Positions 25,751 through 34,964 of a stretch of DNA of 64,000 nt are shown here, in pieces. Below the pieces are notes generated by a model. The model saw only the letters and a program-made list of their open reading frames with translations. It was not told where the DNA came from and ran no database searches. Position 1 is the first letter of the stretch; each line of letters begins with the position of its first letter. Source of the DNA: Elioraea tepidiphila DSM 17972 (GTDB lineage Bacteria; Pseudomonadota; Alphaproteobacteria; Acetobacterales; Acetobacteraceae); assembly GCF_000378465.1 (NCBI RefSeq), contig NZ_KB899920.1, positions 80,977 to 144,976 of the forward strand, given 5' to 3'. Made by a program: the position numbers and the translations under genes.

Positions 25751-26656
25751 ATGCCCGAGCTGAACCTGAACCGGATCGACCTCAACCTGCTGACCGTGTT
25801 CGCGACCCTGATGGAGGAGCGCAGCGTGACCAAGGCGGGTCAGCGGCTCAATCTCAGCCAGCCCGCGACCTCGGGCGCGCTGAACCGCCTGCGCGAGGTG
25901 TTCCGCGATCCGCTGTTCATCCGCACCGGGCGCGCCTTCGAGCCGACCGCGCGCGCGCTCGAGATCATGGAGCGGGTGGGACCGGCGCTCGCCGCGGTGC
26001 AGGCCGCGCTCGCGCCCTCGATCCCGTTCGACCCGGCCACCGATGCGCGGCATTTCCGCATCGGCTGTTCCGACGAGGCGGCGATCCCGCTGCTGCCGGC
26101 GCTCAACTGCGTGCTGCGCCGCGAGGCGCCCAACTGCACGCTCACGGTGCGCAAGGCGGATTACCGGTCGGCGCCCGATCTGCTCGCCTCGGGCGACGTG
26201 TCGATGGTGGTGGGCTATGTCGAGGACGATCTGCCCGCGAACGCCAAACGCCGCCGGCTGACGGAGGGGCACTTCGTCGTGCTGCGCGCCGATCCGGGCG
26301 CGGAGCCGATCACGCTCGATGCATACTGCGACCGCCCGCATGCGCTGGTGACCTATCGCGGCGATCTCTCGGGCATCGTGGACGAGGAGCTAGCACGGCT
26401 GGGGCGGTCGCGCCGCGTGGTGCTGGGCCTGACCGATTTCGCCTTGCTGCCGCTGGTGCTGGCGGGCACGGACATGCTCGCGACGGTGCCCGACATCGTC
26501 GCCGAGACCTTGGCCGCGCATGGCGGGCTCCGGATCGATCCGACGCCGTTTCCGGCGCCGCCGAACGCGGTGCTGCTGGCCTGGCGCGGCGCGACGGATG
26601 CCGATCCGGCGGAGCGGTGGCTCAGGGAGCGGATCGTCGCCAGCCTGCGGCAGTAG
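25751..26656 (+). CDS. LysR-family transcriptional regulator
   Basis: 301 residues. N-terminal winged helix-turn-helix with VTKAGQRLNLSQPATSGALN (about 27-46), then a periplasmic-binding-like effector domain. The helix is of the NodD/SyrM-like type (DLNLLTVFATLMEERSVT). It is divergent from ada (123-base gap) and lies upstream of the large solenoid gene, but no binding site is evident and target genes are unknown. Standard length. Confidence 0.9.
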   Translation: MPELNLNRIDLNLLTVFATLMEERSVTKAGQRLNLSQPATSGALNRLREVFRDPLFIRTGRAFEPTARALEIMERVGPALAAVQAALAPSIPFDPATDARHFRIGCSDEAAIPLLPALNCVLRREAPNCTLTVRKADYRSAPDLLASGDVSMVVGYVEDDLPANAKRRRLTEGHFVVLRADPGAEPITLDAYCDRPHALVTYRGDLSGIVDEELARLGRSRRVVLGLTDFALLPLVLAGTDMLATVPDIVAETLAAHGGLRIDPTPFPAPPNAVLLAWRGATDADPAERWLRERIVASLRQ

Positions 26657-26687
26657 CGCTTGCGAGGCGCCCGTTTTCGTTTCGGCA

Positions 26688-26716
26688 TTGACTTTTTCTT
26701 GCTCTCTCGTTATTTT
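26688..26716 (+). promoter_or_regulatory. Sigma-70 promoter of the 957-residue protein gene
   Basis: TTGACT, exactly 17 bases, TATTTT. The region 26670-26720 is strikingly AT-rich for this genome. GGAGG lies a few bases before the ATG at 26748. It is the best match to a consensus promoter seen in the window. Confidence 0.7.
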
Positions 26717-26747
26717 TCCGTGACCGTCCGCGGCACCTGGAGGCGTC

Positions 26748-29621
26748 ATGCGCCGGCTGGTCGCCCTGCTCATTGCACTCGTTCCATTCGCCGCACCGAC
26801 CCAGGCTTGCGAGATCGCGGGCGAACCCGGCTGGACGCCCGTCGAGACGCGGGTATGGCAGGCGCTTTGCGGCGGCCGCACCGCCGATCTGCGCGAGCTC
26901 GGCCGGACCGGGGGCGACAGCGGACAGCGACCAGACCCCGCGCAGGCCGGAACAATGCCCGAGGCCCGATTCCGCCTGAGCGCCGGCTTCCTCCGCGCGG
27001 TGTTCGGCAACCCGGCACGCGCGCGCCTGCTCGCGGATCAGCCGATCGAGATCCACCATGCGCGGCTCGTCGAGCCGCTGGACCTCGCCTATCTGCGGCC
27101 GACGACGCAGATCGTCTTCCGCTCGAGCCGTTTCGAGCGCGGCATCCTGATGCGCGGCCTGGACACGCATCACCGGATCGCCATCACCGAGAGCTGGGTG
27201 GGCGAAGCGATCGACCTGACAAGCGCGACGGTGCGATCATCGATCGAGCTTCGAGGACTGACGATTGGCGAGGCCGTCAATGGACTCCGCTTCGCCGTGC
27301 AGCTCGGTTTCGTCTCGGTCGGGGGCAATCTTGCGCTGTCCGATGTCGAGGCGAAAGGCGGCCTCAATCTCGACACGACCCGTGTCGCGGCGAATGCCTT
27401 CCTCACGGACCTGAAGATTACCGGCGAGTTGTTCGCGGTCGGCCTGGCGATCGGCGGCAGCCTGAACGCCGTCGACGTCACGGTCGCGAACAGGGTCGCC
27501 CTCGATCGGGCGGACATCGCCGGCTCGGCGATCCTGCGCAACGTGAATGCCGGCCAGCGTTTCTCCCTGGTGGCGGCACGGATCGGCCGCAGCCTCAGGA
27601 TCTGGTCCGGCCGTGTCGGCCGCGGGCTCGATCTGGACTCGGCGCGCATCGAGGGCGACGCCGAGCTCTCCCATCGCGCCGACCCGACAACCGCCGCAAG
27701 CATCTCGGCGGAGCGGGCGACGATCGGCGGAATGCTCTCGCTGAACGCTGCCGTGATCGGTCCCGAGGAGTGCACGGATCCCCATCGCCGGGCGGACGCG
27801 GTGGCGCTTGACGACGCGGTCGTCGGGCGCGGCCTCAGCCTGGACCAGATCCGCACCTGCGGCGGAATCGCGATCCGCGGCGCCCGGGTCGGCGGCGATC
27901 TCTGGCTTGAGTCCGCACGGATCGATGGCTCGATCACCGGCGACCGGATGCGGGTCGGCAACTCTCTGTTCGCGCGCCGCGCCGAGGTCGCCCGGGAGTT
28001 CCGTCTGATCGCCGCGACGATCGACCAGGATGTCGACATCGGCGACGGCGCGGAACTGGGCACGCTCCTGCTCGACACCGCGCATGTCGGCCGGCGCCTG
28101 TTCGTCTATGACGCGCACATCGACACGGTGAACCTCGACGCCATCGCGCTCACCGGTGCGGCGCGTCTCACGGACGTGACCGTCACGACGATCACTGCGA
28201 TCAACGGCACGATCGAGGGCGGACTGTGGATCGCCGATGCGCGCGGGATCGAAAGGCTCGACCTGACGCGCGCACGGATCGGTGCCGTCCTGGACCTTTC
28301 CAACGTGATCCTGGTCGAGACCGCGCGGCCCGCCTCGCTGGTCGATGCGCGCGTCGACGGCTCGGCCACCATCTGCCGGGCGACGTTCCCCGCGTGGCTG
28401 GACCTCACGCGGCTCCGGGTCACGGGCTCCCTGGAGATCGGCGCGACGGCCGCGATGCGCGGCCTCGTCGCCGATGGCGCGACCATCGGCGGCAACCTCG
28501 TCCTCACCGGGTCGCATGCCGAAGGTTGCCGCGCGGCGGTCGCCGTCGGCGGCCCCGGCATCCGGGCGGAGGGACTCGCGGTCCATGGCAGCTTCAAGGC
28601 CGATACCCTGACGGTGGACGGCCCGATCCTCCTGGAGCGCCTCGCGGTGCACGGCGATGTCTTCATCCGCGCGGCCGCCCTTGCCCCACCAGCCGACACC
28701 GCCTCGCCGATCGGACTGCGCGCGGCGCGGATCGGCGGCGACCTCGATCTGTCCTGCACCGTGCTGCCCGGCCTCGATCTTTCGCTCGCGTCGGTGGCGG
28801 GGCGGCTCGCCCTGGGAACCTCCGACGAGTGTCCGCCGGCGCGCAAGACGGCCACGCAGTGGCGCGGCGACGCGACGCTGAGCCTCCGCAACGCCAGCGT
28901 GGCGATCCTCCACTACGACCGCATCGTCGATGTCGCGGAAGGGCTATCGCCCCTGCCGACGGTGACGGATCTGCGCGATGTGAACATCCTCGCCGTGGAG
29001 CAGGTCGCGCGTCACCTGGAGGGGTATCGCGGCCCCCTCCGTCGGCTGTGGGCCGGGATGCCGCTTCCGTTCCGTCAGGCCGCGGCTGCTGGCGGATCCA
29101 TGGTGTCGCCGGTCGCCATCCCGTTCATCCTGAAATGGCCGCAGGGCGAGATGTGGAGCCCGGCCCCGTTCCACGACATGGCGGCACGGCTCAACGCCAT
29201 GGGCCTCGCCGATGACGCCAATGCCTTCCTGCTCGACGCGCGGCTCGAGGAGGCGGAACGCGCATGGGACGCAGGGGACCATCCGCGGGCTGCCTGGCGG
29301 TGGTTCCTGATCGCGACCATCGGCCACGGCTACGGCAGCTACATGTTCGTCATCCTGGTCTGGATCACGATCCTGCTCGTTCTCGGCGTGGTGCTGCCGC
29401 GCCTTCTCAAATGCTGTTCGGCCGAGCACGCCGGCACCAGCGTGGCGTTCGGCCTCACGCACAGCATCGACCGCCTGCTGCCCTTCTCGCTGTTCGACGA
29501 CGCCCACCACAAGGCGCGGCCGGAGCACACGGCCCTGCGCTGGTATTTCGGCGTCCATCGGGCGGCGGGGCTGGTGCTGCTCGCGATCCTGATCGCCGCC
29601 GTGACGGGGCAGTGGACCTGA
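26748..29621 (+). CDS. Large beta-solenoid (pentapeptide-like) protein with C-terminal membrane anchor
   Basis: 957 residues, not assigned. Signal peptide at 1-20 (ends TQAC). From about 60 to 780 the chain is made of short repeats of the form A-x-I-G-x-L-x-L-x2-A/T-x-V, as in right-handed beta-helix or pentapeptide-like families. An alpha-helical segment (about 780-860) with GLADDANAFLLDARLEEAE and the HGYG motif matches the C-terminal region of other such proteins. Two membrane helices follow at about 864-888 and 937-956. The solenoid should be in the periplasm, held in the inner membrane. Members are often annotated as membrane-associated oxidoreductases without evidence. It has its own promoter and is monocistronic. 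Confidence 0.85.
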   Translation: MRRLVALLIALVPFAAPTQACEIAGEPGWTPVETRVWQALCGGRTADLRELGRTGGDSGQRPDPAQAGTMPEARFRLSAGFLRAVFGNPARARLLADQPIEIHHARLVEPLDLAYLRPTTQIVFRSSRFERGILMRGLDTHHRIAITESWVGEAIDLTSATVRSSIELRGLTIGEAVNGLRFAVQLGFVSVGGNLALSDVEAKGGLNLDTTRVAANAFLTDLKITGELFAVGLAIGGSLNAVDVTVANRVALDRADIAGSAILRNVNAGQRFSLVAARIGRSLRIWSGRVGRGLDLDSARIEGDAELSHRADPTTAASISAERATIGGMLSLNAAVIGPEECTDPHRRADAVALDDAVVGRGLSLDQIRTCGGIAIRGARVGGDLWLESARIDGSITGDRMRVGNSLFARRAEVAREFRLIAATIDQDVDIGDGAELGTLLLDTAHVGRRLFVYDAHIDTVNLDAIALTGAARLTDVTVTTITAINGTIEGGLWIADARGIERLDLTRARIGAVLDLSNVILVETARPASLVDARVDGSATICRATFPAWLDLTRLRVTGSLEIGATAAMRGLVADGATIGGNLVLTGSHAEGCRAAVAVGGPGIRAEGLAVHGSFKADTLTVDGPILLERLAVHGDVFIRAAALAPPADTASPIGLRAARIGGDLDLSCTVLPGLDLSLASVAGRLALGTSDECPPARKTATQWRGDATLSLRNASVAILHYDRIVDVAEGLSPLPTVTDLRDVNILAVEQVARHLEGYRGPLRRLWAGMPLPFRQAAAAGGSMVSPVAIPFILKWPQGEMWSPAPFHDMAARLNAMGLADDANAFLLDARLEEAERAWDAGDHPRAAWRWFLIATIGHGYGSYMFVILVWITILLVLGVVLPRLLKCCSAEHAGTSVAFGLTHSIDRLLPFSLFDDAHHKARPEHTALRWYFGVHRAAGLVLLAILIAAVTGQWT

Positions 29622-29646
29622 CCCGCCGGAGCCGGAAGCGAGCGGT

Positions 29647-29689
29647 CATACCCGGCGCACGAAGGTGAAACCTTCCTGCGCCGGGTATG
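29647..29689. repeat. 43-base nested palindrome, copy 1
   Basis: Outer arms CATACCCGGCGCA / TGCGCCGGGTATG and inner arms AAGGT / ACCTT around GAA, with 2-base mismatched joints. Directly downstream of the solenoid gene. Its shape and length match copy 2 at 29732-29774. Looks like a REP-type element that can also act as a bidirectional terminator. Confidence 0.6.
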
Positions 29690-29731
29690 AGGTTCCCTTT
29701 GGCGCGCAGCCGCCACACCAACCCTGCGCGC

Positions 29732-29774
29732 GATACCCGGCTGCCAAAGGTCAAACCTTTGACAGCCCGGTATC
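29732..29774. repeat. 43-base nested palindrome, copy 2
   Basis: GATACCCGGCTG..AAAGGT / ACCTTT..CAGCCCGGTATC, two mismatches in the stem. Same design and size as copy 1, starting 85 bases later, with unrelated sequence between. Its last two bases overlap the stop codon of the convergent TPR gene. No third copy was found in the window by eye. Confidence 0.55.
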
Positions 29775-30324
29775 AGATCCCCTCGCCCAGCGCCTTGCGC
29801 CGCAGTTCCTTGATCCTGTCCTCCGCGCCCGGCAGGCGCGGATGGATCGCGAGCGCCGCCTCGTAGGCGCGCAGCGCCGCGACCAGGTCGCCGCGCGCCT
29901 CGTGCACCTGCGACAGCCCGGCGAGCGCGCCGAAATGCCGGGGCTCGCGCGCCAGCGTCTCGGCGATGTCGCGGGCGGCGTTGTCGTGCTCGCCGCGCAG
30001 GAAGTAGACGGTCGCGCGCTTGTTCCACCCCTCGGCCATCTCGGGGGCGAGCGCGATCACGGCGTCGAAATCCTCGAGCGCGTCGTCGAGCGCGCGCGCG
30101 TGCAGATTCCGCATGCCCCGCCGCATCAGCAGCTGCACCGCGGGGCTCCCCTGCTGGAGCCAGGCCTGCCAGATCTGCGCCTCGACCGCGCGCGCGGCCT
30201 CGTCGGTGGGCGCGAGCTTCAGCGCCTCGAAGAGCTGATCCACCGAGAGTTCGCGCCGCCGCTGCGCCAGCGCCGAGGCGGGCAGCAGCACGAGGGCGGC
30301 GATCAGGGCACGGCGCGATGCCAT
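29773..30324 (-). CDS. Periplasmic TPR protein
   Basis: 183 residues. Signal peptide at 1-21 (ends ASALAQ), then helical TPR-like units, clearest at about 75-105 (ALEDFDAVIALAPEMAEGWN) and 110-165. Uncharacterised, common in alphaproteobacteria. The ATG at 30322-30324 is chosen because it gives the signal peptide; an upstream in-frame start adds 18 residues and loses it. Follows glcF by 10 bases on the same strand. Confidence 0.82.
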   Translation of the reverse strand: MASRRALIAALVLLPASALAQRRRELSVDQLFEALKLAPTDEAARAVEAQIWQAWLQQGSPAVQLLMRRGMRNLHARALDDALEDFDAVIALAPEMAEGWNKRATVYFLRGEHDNAARDIAETLAREPRHFGALAGLSQVHEARGDLVAALRAYEAALAIHPRLPGAEDRIKELRRKALGEGI

Positions 30325-30334
30325 GCCCGAATCC

Positions 30335-31681
30335 TCACGCGGCTCGGGCCTCGGCCGCAAGGCCGCGCTGTTCAACAAGCCGCGCGATCCCGCCGGGCAC
30401 GGGTCCGCCGGCCATCCAGTCGAGCAGTTCGACCGTGTGCACCACCGGCACCGCGTCGCCCGCGAGCTGGGCGATGCAGCCGATATTGCCGGCCGCGACC
30501 AGGTCGGGCCGGGTCGTGCGGATGTTCTCCAGCTTGCGGGCGCGCAGCCGGGAGGCGATCTCCGGCTGGAGCAGGTTGTAGGTGCCGGCCGAGCCGCAGC
30601 AGAGGTGCCCTTCCGGCACGTCGGCGACGACGAAGCCCGCTGCCTTCAGCAGCGCCTTGGGCAGCGTCGTGATCTTCTGGCCGTGCTGCATCGAGCAGGC
30701 GGAGTGGTAGGTGACGCGCAGCCCCGTCGGCGGTCGGGTCGGCGCATAGCCGAAGGCGGAGAGGAACTCGGTGATGTCGCGCGTGATCGCGGAGATGCGC
30801 GCGGCCGCCTCGGCCCAGGCGGGCTCGCCGCGCAGCATGAAGCCGTAGTCCTTCACCGTGGTGCCGCAGCCCGAGGCGTTGATCACCACCGCGTCCAGCC
30901 CCTCCCCTTCGAGCTCGCCCATCCAGGCGGCGACGTTGCGCCTGGCCGCGGCGAGGGCCGGGTCGTGGCGGCCCATGTGATGGACGAGCGCGCCGCAGCA
31001 GCCGGCATCCGGATGCACCACCACCTCGACGCCGAGCCGGGTCAGCAGACGGATGGTCGCGGCGTTGATCTCGGGGGCCAGCACCTGCTGGGCGCAGCCG
31101 GCGAGCAGGGCGACGCGGGCGCGCCGCGCCCCCTCGGCGGGATGGATGCGCGGACGTTCGATGTCGGAGGGCGGCGGCAGGCGATCGGGGGCGAGGCTCA
31201 GCATCGCCCGCAGCCGCTTCGCGAGCGCGCTCTCGCCGGGGATCAGCCGGGCGAGCGGCTTCGCCACGCGGGCGCCGAGCAGGGCAAGGCGGAACAGCCG
31301 CACGCGCGGCAGCACGGTCGCCAGCACCGCGCGCAGCGCGCGTTCGGGCAGAGGGCGGCGGTAGGTCTCCTCCACATGCCGGCGCGCGTGGTCGATCAGG
31401 TGCATGTAGTGCACGCCGGACGGGCAGGTGGTCATGCAGGAGAGGCAGGAGAGGCAGCGGTCGATGTGCGGCACGACCTCTTCCGTCGCCGGCCTCCCGT
31501 TCTCCAGCATGTCCTTGATCAGGTAGATGCGCCCGCGCGGCGAATCGAGCTCGTCGCCGAGCAGCACGAAGGTGGGGCACGTGGCGGTGCAGAAGCCGCA
31601 ATGCACGCAGGTGCGCAGGATGCGGTTCGCCTCGGCCGTGTCGGCGTCGCGCAGCTGCTCCGGCGTGAAGGTGGTCTGCAT
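30335..31681 (-). CDS. glcF: Glycolate oxidase iron-sulfur subunit
   Basis: 448 residues. GlcF carries two 4Fe-4S clusters and passes electrons from GlcDE to the respiratory chain. Ferredoxin-type Cys motifs CVHCGFCTATCP (about 25) and CLSCLSCMTTCP (about 76) are present, plus two CCG-type domains (AGCCGAL and HLCCGSAGTYNLL). Located on the inner membrane. In the same direction as glcD and glcE, separated from glcE by a small membrane protein gene. Confidence 0.95.
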   Translation of the reverse strand: MQTTFTPEQLRDADTAEANRILRTCVHCGFCTATCPTFVLLGDELDSPRGRIYLIKDMLENGRPATEEVVPHIDRCLSCLSCMTTCPSGVHYMHLIDHARRHVEETYRRPLPERALRAVLATVLPRVRLFRLALLGARVAKPLARLIPGESALAKRLRAMLSLAPDRLPPPSDIERPRIHPAEGARRARVALLAGCAQQVLAPEINAATIRLLTRLGVEVVVHPDAGCCGALVHHMGRHDPALAAARRNVAAWMGELEGEGLDAVVINASGCGTTVKDYGFMLRGEPAWAEAAARISAITRDITEFLSAFGYAPTRPPTGLRVTYHSACSMQHGQKITTLPKALLKAAGFVVADVPEGHLCCGSAGTYNLLQPEIASRLRARKLENIRTTRPDLVAAGNIGCIAQLAGDAVPVVHTVELLDWMAGGPVPGGIARLVEQRGLAAEARAA

Positions 31682-31690
31682 CCGCGCCGA

Positions 31691-31996
31691 TCAGGCCGGG
31701 CGGGCGCGCGGCGGGGCGACCAGCAGAACGGCGAGGCCGATCAGCGCGAAATGCGCGCCATAGGTGCCGACATAGGCGCCGAACCCCTCGACCCGGAAGA
31801 GCGCGCCGGACAGCAGGTCGATGATCAGGCCCAGGAGGCCGATCGCGCCGAGCAGATAGCCGAGCGCGCCGCGCGCGAAGCCGACCCGGTCGCGGTCCGC
31901 GCGCTCGCCGCGGATCGCGTCGATGAACACCATGGTCAGCCCCGTGAAGCCGAGCGCGATCACCGGCAGGAGCAGGAGCAGGAACAGAAGCGTCAC
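31691..31996 (-). CDS. Small membrane protein between glcE and glcF
   Basis: 101 residues with three hydrophobic helices (about 1-25, 44-68, 78-95). No family recognised. It lies between glcE (25 bases) and glcF (9 bases) on the same strand, so it is co-expressed with glycolate oxidase and might help anchor it, which is a guess from position. Confidence 0.75.
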   Translation of the reverse strand: MTLLFLLLLLPVIALGFTGLTMVFIDAIRGERADRDRVGFARGALGYLLGAIGLLGLIIDLLSGALFRVEGFGAYVGTYGAHFALIGLAVLLVAPPRARPA

Positions 31997-32021
31997 GTCG
32001 TCCCCCTTGGTCGTTGTGATG

Positions 32022-33227
32022 TCAGAGGCCGGCGAAGATGCGGCCGGGATTGAGAATGCCCTTCGGATCGAATGCGGCCTTCACCCGTCGCGTCAAGGCG
32101 GCGAGCGGCGGCGGCTCCTCGGGCAGATGCCCGACCGCGGCGCGGAACCCGGCATCGGCGCGCATGAGCCAGAACGTGCCGCCGGCCGCGCGCGCGGCCG
32201 CCGTCACCGCCTGGTGCGCGGCCTCGGTGGCGGGGCCGGCGACCCAGATCAGCCCGCCGCCCCAGTCGAGAAAGAGCTTCGCCTCGAAGCCGCGCGCGAG
32301 CGCCTCCGCCACCTCGGCACCGGCCGAGGGGCGGACCGAGACGCGCCACACCGCATCCTCGGGCGCGGCGCCGAGTGGTGCCGCGTCGCGCACCGCGCGC
32401 CAGAGCGCGAGGCTCGCCTCGTGGTCGAGCACCTCCGAGCCGCCGTGCGCGGCGAACGTCTCGGCGAGGCGCCCGGTCCGGTAGGGGATGAAATCGGCGA
32501 ACTCCTCGATGCGCAGCAGGGTGGCGGCCGCCGGCAGCCCCACGCGCGCGGCCGCCGCTGCGGGCAGATGCGCCGCGCCGGTCACGCCGTAAGGGCTGCC
32601 CAGCCCCGCCGACAGCGCCGCGACCGCCCGCGCCGGATCGAGCCCGCGCAGCATCACGGTGGCGGTCCGTTCCGGCGCCGGCAGCACCTTCAGCGTCACC
32701 TCGGTCAGCACCGCGAGCGTGCCGCGCGCGCCGGTCAGCAGCTTGGCGAGATCGAGCCCGGTGACGTTCTTCAGCACCCGCCCCCCCGACGTGATCACCT
32801 CGCCCGTGCCGTTCACCGCGCGCACGCCGAGCACGTGGTCGCGCATGGCGCCGAGCGCGATCCGCCGCGGCCCCGACAGGTTGCAGGCGACCGCGCCGCC
32901 GAGCGTCGGCGGCCCCTCGCCCGGCCCCATCAATGCCGAAAGATCGGGGGGTTCGGCGATCAGATGCTGGCCCTTGGCGGCCAGCGCGGCCTCGATCTCG
33001 GCGACCGGCGTGCCGGCGCGCGCGGCGATCACCAGCTCGGCCGGGCTGTAGAGCGTGATGCCGGTGAGGTTGCGCACGCTGACGGCACCCGCGGCCTGCA
33101 CCGGCCGTCCGAACGCGGCCTTCGTGGCGTTGCCCCACACCGCGAGCGGCGTGCCGGCGGCATGCGCCGCGCCGATCGCGGCCGCGATCCCCGCCTCGTC
33201 GGCGGGCGCGATCGTCTCCGCGCTCAC
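32022..33227 (-). CDS. glcE: Glycolate oxidase FAD-binding subunit GlcE
   Basis: 401 residues. Second FAD-binding PCMH-type subunit of glycolate dehydrogenase. Visible are AVWGNATKAAFGRPV, GPPTLGGAVACNLSGPRR and the C-terminal FDPKGILNPGRIF, all typical of the GlcD/GlcE group. Start is GTG at 33225-33227, one base after the glcD stop. Confidence 0.93.
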   Translation of the reverse strand: MSAETIAPADEAGIAAAIGAAHAAGTPLAVWGNATKAAFGRPVQAAGAVSVRNLTGITLYSPAELVIAARAGTPVAEIEAALAAKGQHLIAEPPDLSALMGPGEGPPTLGGAVACNLSGPRRIALGAMRDHVLGVRAVNGTGEVITSGGRVLKNVTGLDLAKLLTGARGTLAVLTEVTLKVLPAPERTATVMLRGLDPARAVAALSAGLGSPYGVTGAAHLPAAAAARVGLPAAATLLRIEEFADFIPYRTGRLAETFAAHGGSEVLDHEASLALWRAVRDAAPLGAAPEDAVWRVSVRPSAGAEVAEALARGFEAKLFLDWGGGLIWVAGPATEAAHQAVTAAARAAGGTFWLMRADAGFRAAVGHLPEEPPPLAALTRRVKAAFDPKGILNPGRIFAGL

Positions 33228-33228
33228 G

Positions 33229-34662
33229 TCACGCGGTCCCGGCGGTGTCGAGCGGGAACACCTTGTGCGGGTTGAGCAGCCAGCGCGGATCGAAGGCGCG
33301 CTTCACCCGCTTCTGCTGGGCAAGGTCGGTCGCGTTGAACTGCGCCGTCATCAGGTCGCGCTTCTCGATCCCGACCCCATGCTCGCCGGTCAGGCACCCG
33401 CCGAGCTCGACGCAGAGCCGCAGGATGTCGGCCCCCAACATCTCGGCGCGGCGGAAGCTCTCGGGGTCGTTGGCGTCGAACAGGATCAGCGGATGCAGGT
33501 TGCCGTCGCCGGCGTGGAACACGTTCGCGACCTGGAGTCCGTAATTCGCCGACAGCGTGCCGATCCGCCGCATCGCCTCGGGCAGCGAACCGGGCGGGAT
33601 GGTGCCGTCCATGCAGAGATAGTCCGGGCTGATGCGCCCGACCGCGCCGAACGCGCCCTTGCGCCCCTTCCAGATCGCCGCGCTCTCCTCGGCGTTGCGG
33701 GCGACGCGCACGGTCGTCGGGTTGTGGCGCGCGCAGATCGCCTTGAGGCGATCGAGCAGCGCGTCCTGCTCGGCCTCGCTCCCTTCCACCTCGACGATCA
33801 GCAGCGCCTCGGCATCGAGCGGATAGCCCGCATGCGCGAAGGCCTCGCAGGCATGGATGCAGGGACGATCCATGAATTCGAGCGCGACCGGGATGATGCC
33901 GCTCGCGATGATGTCGGCGACCGCGGCGCCGGCCACGTCGGTCGCGCCGAAGCCCACCAGCATGGCGCGCGCGCCCTCGGCCGCGCGCAGGATGCGCACC
34001 GTCACCTCGGTGACGATGCCGAGCTGGCCCTCGGAGCCGGTGATCAGGCCGAGCCAGTCATAGCCGGGCGTGTCGAGATGCCCGCCGCCGAGTTCGATGA
34101 CGTCGCCCTCGATCGTGACCATGGTCACGCCGAGCAGGTTGTTGGCGGTCACCCCGTATTTCAGGCAGTGCGCGCCGCCCGAGTTCATCGCCACGTTGCC
34201 GGCGATCATGCAGGCGAGCTGGCTCGATGGATCGGGCGCGTAGAAGAACCCCTCGCCCTCCACCGCCCTGGTGATGCCGATGTTCGTCACCCCCGCCTCG
34301 ACGCGCGCGAGCCGGTCCTCGAGGCTCACCTCCAGGATGCGGTTCATGCGCGCCACACCGATGACCACGGCATCCTCCAGCGGCAGCGCCCCGCCCGAGA
34401 GCGAGGTGCCCGCCGCGCGCGGCACCACGCGGATGCCCTGCTCGTGGCAGTAGCGCAGACACGCGGCCACCTGCGCGGTGGTCTCGGGCAGCACGACAGC
34501 GAGCGGGATGCGCTTGTAGGCGGTGAACCCGTCGGTCTCGTAGGGCTTCAGGCGGAGCGGCTCGGCGATGACATGGGCCGCCCCGGCGCGCGCGCGCAGC
34601 GCGGCGACGATCGACTCGCGCCGGGCGAGAACCGTCGGATCGGGCTCCGGCATCGCGAGCAT
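33229..34662 (-). CDS. glcD: Glycolate oxidase catalytic subunit GlcD
   Basis: 477 residues. FAD-linked oxidase that converts glycolate to glyoxylate. FAD-binding motif PRAAGTSLSGGALP near residue 82, PDPSSQLACMIAGNVAMNSG near 142, the His-rich VFHAGDGNLHPLI near 385 and the C-terminal FDPRWLLNPHKVFPLD. The ATG at 34660-34662 is chosen since GGGAGG lies just upstream; two other in-frame ATGs flank it. First gene of glcD-glcE-small membrane protein-glcF. No regulator of the GlcC type is beside it. Confidence 0.95.
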   Translation of the reverse strand: MLAMPEPDPTVLARRESIVAALRARAGAAHVIAEPLRLKPYETDGFTAYKRIPLAVVLPETTAQVAACLRYCHEQGIRVVPRAAGTSLSGGALPLEDAVVIGVARMNRILEVSLEDRLARVEAGVTNIGITRAVEGEGFFYAPDPSSQLACMIAGNVAMNSGGAHCLKYGVTANNLLGVTMVTIEGDVIELGGGHLDTPGYDWLGLITGSEGQLGIVTEVTVRILRAAEGARAMLVGFGATDVAGAAVADIIASGIIPVALEFMDRPCIHACEAFAHAGYPLDAEALLIVEVEGSEAEQDALLDRLKAICARHNPTTVRVARNAEESAAIWKGRKGAFGAVGRISPDYLCMDGTIPPGSLPEAMRRIGTLSANYGLQVANVFHAGDGNLHPLILFDANDPESFRRAEMLGADILRLCVELGGCLTGEHGVGIEKRDLMTAQFNATDLAQQKRVKRAFDPRWLLNPHKVFPLDTAGTA

Positions 34663-34760
34663 GGCACCCTCCCTGGCCGGATCGGCCATGGCGGTGATCT
34701 ATGGCCGCGCGCGCGGCGGCGCAAGCGAGCGGATGCGCCCCGCGGCAGGGGCGCGGACGA

Positions 34761-34886
34761 TCAGCCCTGGCGCACCTTCATGCGCGGGTTCTTCTTGTTG
34801 ATCACGTAGAGCCGGCCCTTGCGGCGCACGAGCCGATTGTTCTTGTCCCGCGCCTTGGCGGAGCGGAGCGAGTTGCGGATGCGCAT
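34761..34886 (-). CDS. rpmJ: 50S ribosomal protein L36
   Basis: 41 residues, [20 protein letters not shown] at the start and [11 protein letters not shown] at the end. This is the alphaproteobacterial L36 form without the zinc-binding Cys set. AAGGA lies before the ATG. Monocistronic, away from any ribosomal operon, as is usual in this class. It is 98 bases upstream of the glcD start on the same strand. Confidence 0.95.
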   Translation of the reverse strand: MRIRNSLRSAKARDKNNRLVRRKGRLYVINKKNPRMKVRQG

Positions 34887-34964
34887 CGTCGTGTTCCTTC
34901 GATCGAGCCGCGGCAGGTAGAGGCTCGGGCAGCCGGTGTCAACGCCGGAAGGCCTGCCGTGCGC

